Source: Eupeodes corollae (lineage: Eukaryota > Arthropoda > Insecta > Diptera > Syrphidae). From it: a DNA stretch of 64,000 bases. The notes beneath the pieces are model-generated. The model was given only the letters and a program-made list of their open reading frames with translations, was not told the origin of the DNA and ran no database searches. The stretch covers positions 103,213,525 to 103,277,524 of the forward strand of contig NC_079147.1 of NCBI RefSeq assembly GCF_945859685.1. Reading direction: 5' to 3'. Below, piece after piece: positions 1 through 11,771 of the stretch. The number at the start of each line of letters is the position of its first letter. Within the stretch, counting starts at the first letter, position 1. The translations under genes and the position numbers were made by a program.

Positions 1-522
1 ATCTCCCTCACTAACACATGATATTTGGACGATTCCATTTTGCTTTTTAGCTACTTCACTAATTTTTAGGTTACTTGGATCAACATTTTTCTTAAGATCT
101 TCTTTTGTTTTTTCACTCGGTTGTTTCGATTTTGGTTTTATTATTACTAAAGGCTCTTTCTGTAGCTGACTCGCATATGTTTCTTTAGCTTTCGGATTCA
201 CACCCGCACAAGGAGTCTCGCGCCTACCAAAAGTGTTGCAATTCTCGAGAATGTCACGCACCATTCGTTCTTGTTTCAATATATATTCTTTATTTTCATT
301 TATCGAATTTAACATTTCATTCAAAGTATTGAAAATCGCATTTTTTTCATCAACACACTGATCACAGATAAAGGCTAGGTTTTTTTTTTCATGGACCGAG
401 CGCGCATCATAATCTGCTAATCCAGTGCATTTTTCGTGAAAAACTTTGCCACAAAGGCCACTACACATAATGTTTTTTTCTCCTTTAAATCGTTTTTTAC
501 ATTTTGTACATTCAGTTTCCAT
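1..522 (-). CDS. PHD-finger protein, N-terminal part, probably a LINE ORF1 (open at left edge)
   Basis: An ATG at 522-520 on the minus strand opens a frame with no stop to base 1 (174 codons, C-terminus outside the window). Residues 5-60 hold Cys/His pairs spaced like a PHD zinc finger: ECTKCKKRF, MCSGLCGKVFHEKCTG, then FICDQCVDEK. A polar, lysine-rich linker follows (KPKSKQPSEKTKEDLKK). Proteins with an N-terminal PHD finger and a charged linker are common as ORF1 (gag-like, nucleic-acid-binding) of insect LINEs, and the dense TE context fits that. A host PHD protein is possible but less likely. The start is the first Met and lies just before the cysteines. No frameshift is seen in the visible part, unlike the neighbouring remnants. 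Confidence 0.6.
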   Translation of the reverse strand, partial: METECTKCKKRFKGEKNIMCSGLCGKVFHEKCTGLADYDARSVHEKKNLAFICDQCVDEKNAIFNTLNEMLNSINENKEYILKQERMVRDILENCNTFGRRETPCAGVNPKAKETYASQLQKEPLVIIKPKSKQPSEKTKEDLKKNVDPSNLKISEVAKKQNGIVQISCVSEGD

Positions 523-604
523 TTTTATTTTTATTACTTTATTTCACCTCTATTTAAAACAAAATTATTGTAAAATATCGCGGATCAAATTAAAACACGA
601 CTAT

Positions 605-733
605 TCTGCTCGAGAGCGCAAAGAATTCTTGTCATGAAAAAGTGCATTCTCAAACTAGCCGTTTGGATTCGGCTTAAAGTTGTAGGTCCCTTCCATGCCT
701 GACAACAGTACTCGCACACAGGAATGGATGAGA
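605..733 (+). mobile_element. Partial tRNA-derived SINE (body only)
   Basis: The stretch with TTCTTGTCATGAAAAAGTGC, GTAGGTCCCTTCCATGCC and GTACTCGCACACAGGAATGG aligns to the body of the complete SINE at 38984-39278. The tRNA-like head and the RTE-like tail are both missing. It stops at about 733 inside AGAGTTGTGA, where RTE sequence on the minus strand begins. Confidence 0.7.
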
Positions 734-734
734 G

Positions 735-1995
735 TTGTGATTTGATTTTTGATGTTGGCGGCAGAGAACTTTGAGAGAGGTTACTTGTAACTCGGTCGGA
801 AAAGGATTTGGCGATCTCTTGCGATTGTAGCCTTTCGACGTTGTACCTTCTCCCAGCACCTCCCTGTTTTGCCTTGGGTCTGGAAATCCGAAGTGCTTCC
901 TTGGCTACAACGATCTGGTTGACGGTAGATTGATCTGGAGAAGTCCAAGTACCGTTGTGGATGTTGAGGTGTGGAAAACGCGTACTGGTAACCATGACGT
1001 TTTACCCCTTAGCAAAATCTATGAGCTTGAATCCATTGTCGGAAGTGTTGTCGTGCTGACTGTTCTTCCCGATTATTCCACCAAAGATGTCTTCCCTTCC
1101 TAGCTTGGCATTAAAATCGCCCAGTACTATTTTAATATCGTAGGTATTATTATGTTTATCATATGTTTTGTCTAGGAGCTCGAAGAACATATCTTTGATG
1201 TTGTCGTCTATCTCCTCTGTGGGGGCGTGCGCGCATATCAGGCTAATGTTGCCGAATGAAGCCTTGATGCGTATGGTCATGAGGCGCTCATTGATGTACC
1301 TATAGCTCAAGACTTCTTGCCTAAGTCTGGCTCCAATGACGAAGCTGCATCCAAATAAGCGCTGTTGGTTTTCGTGGTAGCAATCACCATAGTAAATATC
1401 GTAGTTTTTCATCTAATCCCTCGGCCGCACGTGGTCTGTTAAGAGACCTAACATTCCACGTGCATATCCGAAGTTCTTTGTCTTTTATTCGTTCGCGTTG
1501 GTTGTCAACAGTAAATCCGTCCGTATCCGAGGCTTGTTGGTGCTTCGCAACTATGAAAGCTTTTACGTGGCCAGGAAGTCACCCCGACGCACAACCCCCA
1601 ACCTGGAGGGCCAGATCCTAAGTATAACTCCAAGGACGGGGAGCCGGATAAAACAGCTCCTTACAGGCCTGGGCTCCGAATAAGTCGCAGAAGCCCTATA
1701 AGGTGTTCACTAAGTAGTTCAATCTTACTGGAACTGTAGATGCCATCGTTGATTCCATCTCGGGAATTCCTCCGTTTCCGTCTCCGTGCCTAAGTTTAAA
1801 TACCTCTCCCCACATCTCTCATTTGCTGCCCCCAACAACTTTCCACTGGGGTTGGAACCCAATCTCCAGTTGAGGTACTAGGCACCCGATGTTCACCACG
1901 GGGAGGTGGGAGTAGGAGTTCATAGACAGAGGTTGGTTTTGAGAAAAACCTGTGGACGCTTGTGTCCTCTTGAATGCACATGTCTACCATTTGGA
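735..1995 (-). mobile_element. RTE-type LINE, 5' end plus endonuclease domain, 3' truncated
   Basis: Read on the minus strand, this holds the RTE 5' region (1990-1700) and then an APE-like endonuclease (1412-740) in pieces. The pieces include ICAHAPTEE, the metal-binding motif VLGDFNAKLGREDIFGG, DNGFKLIDFAKG and GTWTSPDQSTVNQI. A stop after FAKG at about 1002 and a frame change near 920 break it. No reverse transcriptase follows; the copy ends at about 735 against a SINE fragment. Its 5' end (CACATGTCTACCATTTG at 1979-1995) is the same point where the longer copy at 6109-8718 ends, so this looks like the true 5' terminus of the family. Non-functional. Confidence 0.85.
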
Positions 1996-2019
1996 AATGG
2001 TCAGTAACGCCTTAAAATG

Positions 2020-2460
2020 GCAAAATAAACCGAAAGCGCTAGGCCAAAAAAGGATGACCACTGAAAGAACTCTTATAAGCGAAGTTACCAGCCCAAAGTC
2101 CGCGCAAGGTACCATTCTTGACGAAACGGTATGTGGCCAAGAGAATGGAGTTTGTTAAAGCGCATAGAGATTAGACAAAAGAGAAATGGAGGAATGTTCT
2201 GTGAAGCGATGAAAGCAAAGTTGTACTTTTTGGGTCCAAGGGTTGTCGGGAATATGTGATAAGACCCTAAAAGGCAAAAATCGATCCACGGTACACTATA
2301 AAAACAGTAAAGCAAGGTGGTAGAAAAATTATGATATGGGCTTGTTTTTAATATTACTGGGTCGGGCCTATTGATCTTATCGGGGGTATAAGGGATGCAA
2401 CCGACTATGTGAAAATTCTCGAGGAGGTTATGTTACCCTTGAGCACCTTGAGCGATTAGA
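2020..2460 (+). pseudogene. Tc1-like transposase fragment
   Basis: The plus strand reads, with stops and frame changes, KRYVAKRMEFVKAHRD, then SDESKVVLFGSKGCREYV (2190-2250), then KQGGRKIMIWACF and PIDLIGGIRDATDYVKILEEVMLP. This order (HTH-linker end, first catalytic Asp in SDES, the MIWACF strand, then the region before the second Asp) is that of Tc1 transposases. The N-terminal DNA-binding part, second Asp, final Asp/Glu and terminal inverted repeats were not found. It lies between an RTE 5' end and an I-type LINE and is dead. Confidence 0.7.
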
Positions 2461-2839
2461 CTATGTAAGGTGATAACAACACAAGACATTAATACAAGAC
2501 TGTAGGACAGAAGAGAAAGAGGAACAGAAAGAAAGACACATGACAACAGCACGCGGTAGGTTTCGAGACGGTCCACCATCTGTCTACTAACCACGCTCAC
2601 TGATACTTGATTTCGGTGATCGATGGTAACCGAAGCTTTATCAGTGACTAGGCTACTATATTTGCTAAATTGCTAAACTCAGCTGTTATTTCACTTGGCC
2701 GCCATCGAAGACTTAGGACCTTTAACTTGGTCTTAGAACCACCTCTTAAACAAACACAGAAATAGTAAACAAAATTAGGCATTGCTCACACCATATTATC
2801 GGGTATTTTCCGAAAGGACCTGGGTTTAATCCATTAAAG

Positions 2840-3725
2840 ATCAAGAAATTACATGAGTTTCTGCATACATTTCATCGATTGGGTCTAACGAATTGACCGC
2901 TAATTATAAAATCTTTCAAATGGTCTCTCAAGGACCAGATGGCATAATACCAGCTGAACTACAAAAGGCCATTTTTAACAGCTGTTAATATCTAGTTAAT
3001 ATCTACTCTAGTACGCAAAGCAGGAAAATTCTCGCAAGTCAACCCTTAAGATCTACGACTTCTTAGTCTATCAATATTACTTCTTAAGACCTTAGAAAGA
3101 TTAATATCCATTTAAGGGGAAGTATTGATGCAAGACTTCTGTCTATGTCTCAACGTGCCAATTGTAAAGGAAAATCGGTGGAAACGATGTAACACACATG
3201 CAGAGAGCCATTACCTATGCGGTTGAAGTTGATATAGCGGTCTCAGGAGAGCATCTTAACACCTTAAAAGAACTCTCTTCCAAAATGCCTCAAACAAACT
3301 AATACTTTGGGCTGATCGGTGTGGCTGGGTGTTAACCCACACAATCGCTACATGTAAACTAATGCAAGACGCTATGGAGAAGGCAAATAGCAGGATTAAT
3401 AACATCACAACAAAGAGCTCAAGGTGCTTGCTATCTCTAGGTAGATTGCACTAAAGCTCGATTAATGGCGTCATAACCGGGCTCAGTCTATTAGGCAAAC
3501 ACGCCACGTGGGTAGGCGTATTCTGAAATGACTTCTGCAGAAGCTGTATGGATAAGGAAGAGGAGGAAACAGTTTTTCACCTTCTCTGCACGTGCCCTCT
3601 ATTTACATAATCAGTCTTTTACGTTTCGTAGGGAACTTAAACTGGTTTCGAGCTTAAAAGAAATCCTCAAGATTCATGTGCTATCGCAATGGTATATTAA
3701 ATTTAGTGAAATGAACAGGTAAGTT
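2840..3725 (+). mobile_element. I/R1-like LINE remnant (RT pieces and C-terminal Cys/His motif)
   Basis: The plus strand shows broken RT sequence: GPDGIIPAELQKAIF near 2932, VNPKDLR-like and LLKTLERLI-like pieces near 3040-3110, and KENRWKR-type sequence near 3170. From 3330 to 3600 it aligns with the better copy at 33410-34650, including the C-terminal RSCMDKEEEETVFHLLCTCP motif (C-x2-C...H...C), a zinc-knuckle-like end. Many stops and deletions. Same family as the LINE inserted at 33410-34650. Confidence 0.65.
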
Positions 3726-5020
3726 TCGGGTTAAAATATTCAATAGAATTTCTTGTTTCACACCTTGACCCTATTTCAAAAACAATGATTCAATAAATTT
3801 TTGTCCCTTACGAAGCTCTCAAAAGCAAAAATCATAATTTTAAAAAATGTCTTTCTTTTTTAATTAAAGTCTTACTTTCTTAAACTATTCTTTGAATTAC
3901 AAAAAATAAATATTTGTGAGTAATTTTATACAACCACCGAAAAGCCAGTGGACCCAGAGTCCATCGATGCACTTAAGAAAGTCCAAAGTTGAATGAAATC
4001 AAATCTTTGTAATCCTCTGAGTACATGATGTGTTGACTCATTCACACGAAGACGCATTGGATTGCATCAACTGGAGAACTGATGGAAATCCATTCCCATT
4101 CCCATTTCCAAACCCTCTTTCCTCTATTTTTCTCCTCTAAATTCTGAAAAAAAACAACAAAAACTACTGTCCACAAACAACAACACCAACAACAACAAAA
4201 GTAGTTGAATAAAAGAACTAATGCAAAAGTACTCTTTGGGATCTGATATCTGGGAGTAAACATGTTTGTAAAGTGCTTTCAATATCAAGCCATCTTTGAA
4301 TTCTTCCTTTAGATGGTACTGTGTGGTTGTTGGTGGAGGCGGAGGCGGAGGCGGGTGGGGTGGTCCGTGCAGGCAGTAGGGTTTAGAGGTTGAAACTTGA
4401 GAAAAACTTCGAATTTTTGTGAAAAATCATCGCTTGTCATGGTACATCAATCAAGTGCGCCCTTTGGATGAAGTTGAATTAAAAAACAACAACAAAATAA
4501 AACTACTTCGGACGCTGAAACAGAATCCAAGCAGATTTAAGGAGCCTTGGTCAATATAATAAAAGACTTTAGCAAAAGACTGACTGCAAGTAATTAACTG
4601 TTAAAAAGAGATTTTTATATTATTTAGGGGTTTGTTGTTTCTGTATTTTTTTCCTTCTTTGGATTTAGGTTTTTATAGTTTTGTATGCCTTGAACGCAAA
4701 AGAATAAATGAGTTTGTTGGTTCTACACAACAAAAAAAAAATAAAGAAGCATTTATATATATTTTATCTTAATTGATTTTGTTCAAACTTTTGTGTCTAT
4801 GCCAAAAAATCAAAATAAACAAAGTTCAAAACTAAAACTAGACTTAAGATAGACAACTTTTTAAAAAGACAGTGTTAGACGGACTAATAAATGTACAATA
4901 TACATTTCAAACATCAGGGACAGGGGTTTGAAAACAATTTGTACAAAACAATCTTTTTTAATAAATGTAAAATGTATGTTCTATTTAAATTTACTAAAAA
5001 TTATAATGAACTTTTAGTTT
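3726..5020. other. Unique AT-rich DNA with simple repeats
   Basis: No gene found. A CAA-rich simple repeat lies at 4143-4205 and a GGAGGC/GGCGG purine-rich run at 4333-4360. Only short, low-complexity reading frames occur. Confidence 0.6.
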
Positions 5021-6108
5021 TTGTTATTCTTTTATTTTCAATGGCTGAGAACTTTTATCCCGAATAGGGTTAAAAACATCAGACCTAAAGCAAACGTATG
5101 GTTCGATGCGAGCTGTAAGGAGGTTATTAGGGTCAAGAAGGTAAGTTCCCGTTGTTTTAAGGCCAATCCAATTGAGGAAAACCGGAATAAGTTCAAGCAA
5201 GCCATTAAGGCCTGCAACGCCCTTATTCGACGGACCAAATTTTTACAAGACCAAAAACTAAAAATACTGCAATTTCCCAAAAGCAGTAAAAATGTTTGCT
5301 AATTTGTACAAAACATGAGGCATTCGTCCTCTTCCTCGGTTCCTACGCTCGTTGTGAATGACACTCCATTTGTTAGCTCTTATGTTATGCCTCCGCCTGT
5401 ACTCGATCGAGTTAATGATTCTAGAGTCCTAAAAGATCTTAACATACATAAATCTGCTGGTCCGGATGGTATCCCCGCTATTATTCTGAAGAGGTGTTCT
5501 TTAACGCTATCAAAACCACTGCGAAAGCTGTTTGATCTCGTCAGGTCTCGTTCCGAGCGGATGGAAAACAGCATTTGTCCAGCCTATTCCCAAAAAAGGT
5601 GAATCTTCCTCAGCGTCTTACTATCGACCGATTGAACTTACATCCCTTCTTTCCAAGGTAATAGAAACGCTGATTAATTATCAGCTCAAGAAATATCTCG
5701 AAGATCGAAAGCTTCTTAATGACAGACAATACGGCTTTCGTAGTAATAGGTCCACTGGTGATCTCATGGTTCATCTCACCGAAAAGTGCAACAAATCTTT
5801 ACATCGTTTTCGAGAAAGTAAAGTTATTGCACTTGGTATTTCAAAAGCATTTGATAGGGTTTGGCATCAGGCTCTCTTATGAAAAATGCTTGCTTTTGGT
5901 TTTATTGAATCCCTCCTTTATTGGTGTAGTAATTACCTTTCAAATCGTTTAATACAAGTTGTATTGGATGGATTCAAGTCTGAAAACCACAAACTAAATG
6001 CTGGCGTGCTCCAGGCCTAAATTCTATCACACTTTTTCTCAATTTTATTAATGATCTCCTGTCTGCAACATCTAATCGAATACATTGTTTCGCTGACGAT
6101 GTGGAACT
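5021..6108 (+). mobile_element. Jockey/CR1-like LINE copy A, partial ORF2
   Basis: ORF2 pieces run in order: EN-RT linker (ANVWFDASCKEVIRVKK, 5085-5140), RT start (HKSAGPDGIPAIILKRC, 5445-5500), GWKTAFVQPIPKKGE with YYRPIELTSLLSKVIETLI, then YGFRSNRSTGDL, motif A (ISKAFDRVWHQALL, 5838-5880) and motif C (CFADDVEL, 6086-6110). Small deletions and frameshifts occur near 5300, 5390, 5530, 5880 and 6015. The copy stops within motif C exactly where the RTE 3' end begins. Copies B (36290-37570), C (54297-55320) and D (62440-64000) belong to the same family. Confidence 0.85.
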
Positions 6109-8718
6109 TACTTACTTAAGGTGGCGCTACATGCGTCTCCAGGCAGCTCGGTCCCAAGCAAACTGTCTCCAGTTTCCCACGCCAAGTTGATTGAGGTCCT
6201 CTTCCACCTAGGTGCGCCACCTGAGTCGCGGTCTTCCTCTACTGCGCTGACCCTCGGGATTGAATTCGAAGACCCTCCGGGCTGGAGCGTTGATGTCCAT
6301 TTGCTCAATTGGACTTTAATTTTGCTAACTAGGTCAATGTCGCTGTACAGCCCGTACAGTTCGTCGTTATATCTTCACCTCCATTCTCCATCTATGCGTA
6401 CGGGACCGAAAATCACCCGAAGAATTTTTCTCTCGAAGCAGCCTAAGACGCTCTCATCTTTCTTTGACAGGGTCCAGGCCTCAGCGTCATAAATGAGAAC
6501 CGGTATGATGAGTGTCTTATAGATGGCGATTTTAGATGCTCGAGAGAGGACTTTACTTCTCGATTGCCTTCTAAGTCCGAAGAAGCAGCGATTTGCAAGA
6601 GTAATCTTCGTTTGATTTCAGCGCTGGTATCTATTTCTTTGTTCATAGTTGTGCCTAGGCAGACAAAGTCCTGAACTATATAAAAGTTTTAGCTGTCCAT
6701 GGTGACGTTTTGTCCAACATGTCGTTGTTCAATGTCCTTTTTTTATGACAGCATATACTTGGTCTTCTTCGCTTTCGTCGCAATACTCAAAAACGCTCCA
6801 CTGACATCACTCTTTGATCTTCTAATCTTCCAATTATGTCAATATCATCTGCGTATCTAAGTAATTGGATAAACCTTTGGAAGATTGTACCTCTAGTGTT
6901 GACGGTTGAGGTTTGCACAATTCTTTCCAGAACGATGTTGAAGAAATCGACTTGACTTGTCTAAAACCTTTTTTGACATCAAATGCATCAGTGAGATCTT
7001 TTCCGACCTCCATCGTCATTCTGCACAAACGGATAAGATTGACAGGGATGCCCTTCTTCCCTATAGATGCTGTCATACGCGGCTTTAAAATCGATAAAGA
7101 GATGGTGGGTATTGATTTGAAGTTGCTGGGTTTTTTCCAAGATCTGCCGTAGTGTGAATATTTGGGCGATAGTGGACATTCCTGGTCTGTAGGCACACTG
7201 ATAAGGATCAATCAGGTTGTTGACGAACGGCTTCAGACGTTAACATAATACGGAAGAGAGGATCATATACGCAATGTTAAGGAGACTAATGCCTTTGTAG
7301 TTAGCGAAATTTAGAGGGTCTTCTTTCTTATGTATCGGGCACACGATGCTGAGATTCCACTCATCGGGCATGCTTTCTTCCGACCATATTTTGCAGATAA
7401 GTTGGTGCATGCTCCGTACCAAATCAACGCCTGCTGCTTTGAATAGTTCGACAGCGATGCCGTCAGCCCCAGCAGGACATGGCGGTCTCTTGCGATTGTA
7501 GCCGTCTTACGTCGAATCTTCTCAAAGTATTTCCTTGTTTTGGCTTGTATCGGGATATCCGTAGCCGTACCTTGGCTACAACGAGGTACTGGTCCGAGTC
7601 AATGTGCGCCTCTCGGAATGTTCGGATATCATGTATAGGTAATGGAGAAGTGTGTAGATCTTAATTAGGTCAATCTGGTTGACGGTTGATTGATCAGGTG
7701 ATTTCCATGTCCCCTTGTGAATATAAAAATATGTGAACTGTGTACTAGCTACCAGAACGTCTCGCTCCGCAGCAAGATCTATGAGCCTGAATCCGTTGTC
7801 GGAGATGGTGTCGTGCAGGCTGTATCTCCCGATTATGCCACCAAAGATGTCTTCTCTTCCTAGCTTGGCATTTAATAATCCTAAGACAATTTTATTGTCA
7901 TAGCCACGGCACTGCTCATTTGTCTTGCCCAAGAGCTTGAAGAATATGTCTTTGGTGTCTTCATCTTTCTTCTCTGTTGGAGCATGCATGTATATTAGGC
8001 TTATGTTGGCGAATTCAGCTCACACTGTTGAAATTCAAGACTTTTCGTCTGAGTCTAGTTCTAACAACAAATCCACACATCCATCCCATCGCACTTTTTG
8101 GATGGCGGTAATATCTGCCTGTTAAGGGCTTCCGCTAGTTGTTCGGCTGCACGTGCTCTGTTAAGGGACCTAACATTCCACGTACAGATCCGAAGTTCGT
8201 TGTCCTTATTTCATTTGCGTGGGTTGCCAACAGTGATTCCATCCGTATCTGAGGCTTGTTGGTGCTTCGCAACTAAAGGTATTGTTTACGTGGCCAGGAA
8301 GTCAACCCGACGGCATAACCCCCAACCTGTAGGGCCAGATCCTTAGTATAACTCCAAGTATAGGGAGCCGGATAAATGGCTCCTTACAGGCCTGTTTTCC
8401 GAATACGTCGAAGAAGCTTTATAAGGTGTTCACTAAGTAGTTCAACCTTAATGGAACTGTAGATACCACCGTTGATTCCATCTCGGGACTTCGTCTGCTG
8501 CCGTCTGGATAAAAAGAGTTGCCTTAGTGGAAACACGTCTACCCCCCTCTCTCGTTTGCTTTCCAACTTTCTACTGGGGTTAGAATCTAAAGTTGAGGTA
8601 CTAGGCACCCGATGTTCACCACGGGGAGGTAAGAGTATGAGTTGATAGACAGAGTTGGGTTTTGAGAAAAACCAGTGGACGCTTGTGTCCTCTTGAATGC
8701 ACATGTCTACCATTTGAA
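6109..8718 (-). mobile_element. RTE-type LINE, near full length, degenerate
   Basis: On the minus strand the order is: 5' region (8718-8384, shared with 735-1995); endonuclease (7989-7576, APTEKK, then LGLLNAKLGREDIFGG where the usual GDFNA Asp is lost, then GTWKSPDQSTVNQID); RT (IWSEESMPDEWNL, CPIHKKED, ANYKGISLLNIAY at 7422-7240; STIAQIFTLRQILEKTQ and motif A LFIDFKAAYDSIYRE at 7179-7070; FDVKKGFRQ at 6985; motif C YADDID at 6855-6839); thumb (SAEIKRRLLL near 6610); and the C-terminal basic region to a TTAAGTAAGTAAG tail at about 6120-6106. Several frameshifts make it inactive. The family is often annotated as craniofacial-development-protein-2-like, a misnomer for RTE. Confidence 0.9.
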
Positions 8719-11700
8719 CATTTAAATTTAAAGACATGATGAATCTTCTGATTTATGATGTTAGTTAACTGGACTCTGTTATTATCATTATAAGCCTCGA
8801 GGTAAACCTTGCAGATTTGTTCAACTCACCTAAAACAAAACAATGCAAAAATACAAAAATCAAGTGTCCAAATAACATAAAACAAAACAACTTTATTCCT
8901 GAAATACTTGCAAGTAAGTTCATTACAAACAAGAAGTTGTACAAATTAAATTAACAATAAAATAACTTTAAACCCCCAATTTTCTGATGCGATGAAATGA
9001 TCATAATTTCCAACATCCCTCAATCATGTTTATAAACAGTGGTCCCCCATTTCCAAAATATAAAATATAAAAATACAACAAATAAAGCCTAAACAACCTT
9101 TAGCTAGCAAGCGCTTTTCACAAAAACCAAGGAATTCCAGGTGGTGTTTTTGGACATAAAAGTTCTTAACTGCTATCTTCAATGTGACATCAACATAAAC
9201 GCAATTTCCGGCTAAACACAAAAAAAAAAACAAAAAAGACAATATAAACAAGCATAAAATGTGTATATTCACCTCAAAAGTCCTCAATTTTATGGCACTT
9301 CATCAAAACACTAAAAACTAAGTAAATAGAATGTTCTCCTAAGGACCAAGCTCTTGGTCTTCTTATACTCCGTGTCGTCGGTACAAGTTCAGAGATTCCT
9401 TACACTTTGACAGAAAATTTATGCCCCGTAACTCGATCATTAATCTCCATGAATCTCCGGCAGCAATATTCCCCAACGTATATATAACGCAACGCACCAG
9501 GGATCTCTACTCCTCTCCTCTCCTTATCCCATGTATACCTACATATATACGAGTGTAGCCCAAGATGTAAACCGAAGCACATCAAAACGTAGGCGAAACA
9601 TTTACAACAATTGAAACATTTAATTAATATCAACCCCAACAAGCTTGGCGATGGTTCTGGTTCTGGTCCTGGTGTTGCGGATGGCGACGATGGCTATGAT
9701 GGCAAATGGCATATACACCCACCTCCTTGCATCCCTCATCTTTGGGTTGTGCTTGCTTTATTTAGCTGCCTATACCACCGTCATCATCACCACCACCACC
9801 ACCGCCGGCCGCCACCAACACCGCGCCGTCACAATAATGATCAAGAGAATAATGGCTTACCATGTAATTACTGTCTATCTGTAAAAATGAATAGAATGCT
9901 TAATCGCTTAGAAATCAGAGGACACCAATAATAAATTACTGGCTGCCATGCTGTTCCTGTGTTTTTCTCCACTACCCCCAAACCGTATTCCAGTTCGACG
10001 CCCATAATTCCATTCGCCTTCCGCCCGAAGGTAAAGAAGGTAATCCTTTCCGGAGCATCGGAGCATCGGACCCGGACCCAGCTCAGCCCCGGCTCTTCCG
10101 TCGCCACCGAGCCGCCGCCGTCTCCGCACCGTCCAGTTCCTGATTACCTCATTCCTTTCATACTCTTCTTACGTACCTACATACATAGTATAACCTTAAG
10201 ACGCTCGACCAGAGATTCAACTTTGAATCAACCTTAACGAAAGTGTTAATTAGACAATTCTTCGTTTGGGTTATCTGCTCAATCTGTTTTTCTGCAAAAG
10301 TTTTTCTCCTCTTCGACTCCGAAAAGTTACTCCTTTCTCTCGGTTAAAGAAATGGCTTGATGATGGTGCCCTGCCTGCCCTTCTGATGGCGATGGCTATA
10401 GCAAACGAAAACGAATACTCCTGCTGCCACATATTTGATCCAGATCCAACTACTCCCACTTTAAGCGTTGTTGAAAGAATCGTCCTTTTGAGGAAGGAAG
10501 AGATGGGGGTGGGTGGGCGGTGAGTTTATACACCTTAAGATACTTTTGCCAAAACTTTAAGATACTTTTTCTTCTTTTTTTTTGGATGTGCTTATTTTTT
10601 GCTGTACCCACTTCGTCCTTTTCGTTTTAATCGGACGGGAATGGAATGTGTCAAGCTGATCTCTTGTAGTAATTTTCGAGGCAGCCAGCTAGCGGCAAGG
10701 TGTCTGGTGTCTTTTCTTTTCTGTAAATGAGAAAAAAATCTCAAGGAAAAACCAAAACGAAAAAAAAGAAAATTAAGCTAAGAGAATACAAAAAAAAAGA
10801 AAACAAAACGAAGGCAGGTAGGTAATTCACTTGATAAGAACTTTTCATCCCTAGAGATTGGCGAAGCTGGGTACAGTAGCTTTTTTGCGAATAAAATATT
10901 CTCACAATCAATTGAATTGGAATTCCTTATCAATGATTTGCAAGACAGCAATGTGGAGGAGTTGAGTTGATATTGTCCTTTTCTAGTTGAGATTGGCGTA
11001 GGAGGTGCGCTTATACATTTCCTTCCTACCGTACACAGCCGCCCGCCTCACTTCAGGACGTGAACCTCACTTTCATCTTCATGTGTGAAAGAATTGGGTT
11101 ACCTTCTTATTTGATTGTTATTTTCAGCTCTTTTCTTATTTTACTTTCTATTTCCGTTTTGGTTGTTTATTGTGTCATTTTATTTTATGACTCTGTTTCC
11201 GATTTAGGGACTCTAGCGCGGACTAAACAGGGAACAACGATGACGACGACAACGACGATGGTGGCATGAACCTAGAAAGTCTTAAGTTAATTTTTCTACA
11301 AGTTGCAATTGTTTGAATTTTTATAGTAAAATCAGGACCTAAATTGTAGAGAGTTCAATTTGAATTCGAAATCACTTTGATTGAGAGCAAATTTAATTTT
11401 GACGTTAGATCCTGAATTTTGGTTCCAAATTTAAGTACTTACGGTAAATATCGTGTTATTTTTAAATGGTAAACAATTTTGATTTGTAAAGTAGCATTTT
11501 AAGGAAGTGATGAAGGAAATCCTGTAATTGAGGTTTTGGATTCTTTTTTCATGCTCTATGAATATTTTTTTTAGATCGATTTCTATTTAATTAAATCCGA
11601 ACGGAGCTTTTCGCTCATAGCTTTATTTCAGGGGCAAATAGATTGATACCCAGAGACACTATCTTGTGGTAATTTTAATCAAAAGTATTAATGAGATTTT

Positions 11701-11771
11701 TTTTTAAATTTTGATTTATTGTTGATAATAACCAACCAGAGCGGATCCAGAATTGTAATGAGGGGGGGTGG
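8719..11771. other. Unique non-coding DNA with low-complexity tracts
   Basis: No convincing gene. A CACCAC/CATCAT-rich tract lies at 9777-9812 and GA- and GC-biased patches at 10075-10130. A small frame at 11060-11269 has one hydrophobic stretch (LIVIFSSFLILLSISVLVVY) but no family signature. A G-rich patch (AGGGGGGGTGGGG, 11761-11773) directly precedes the RTE fragment. It could be intronic or intergenic. Confidence 0.55.

Noticed and set aside
585..995. 136-codon minus-strand frame as one gene
   Set aside because: It joins an RTE endonuclease end with antisense SINE sequence; a chimeric frame at an insertion junction.
9611..9931. His-rich frame (HHHHHHH) and an overlapping hydrophobic frame
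   Set aside because: Both come from a CAC/CAT simple repeat; neither has family features.
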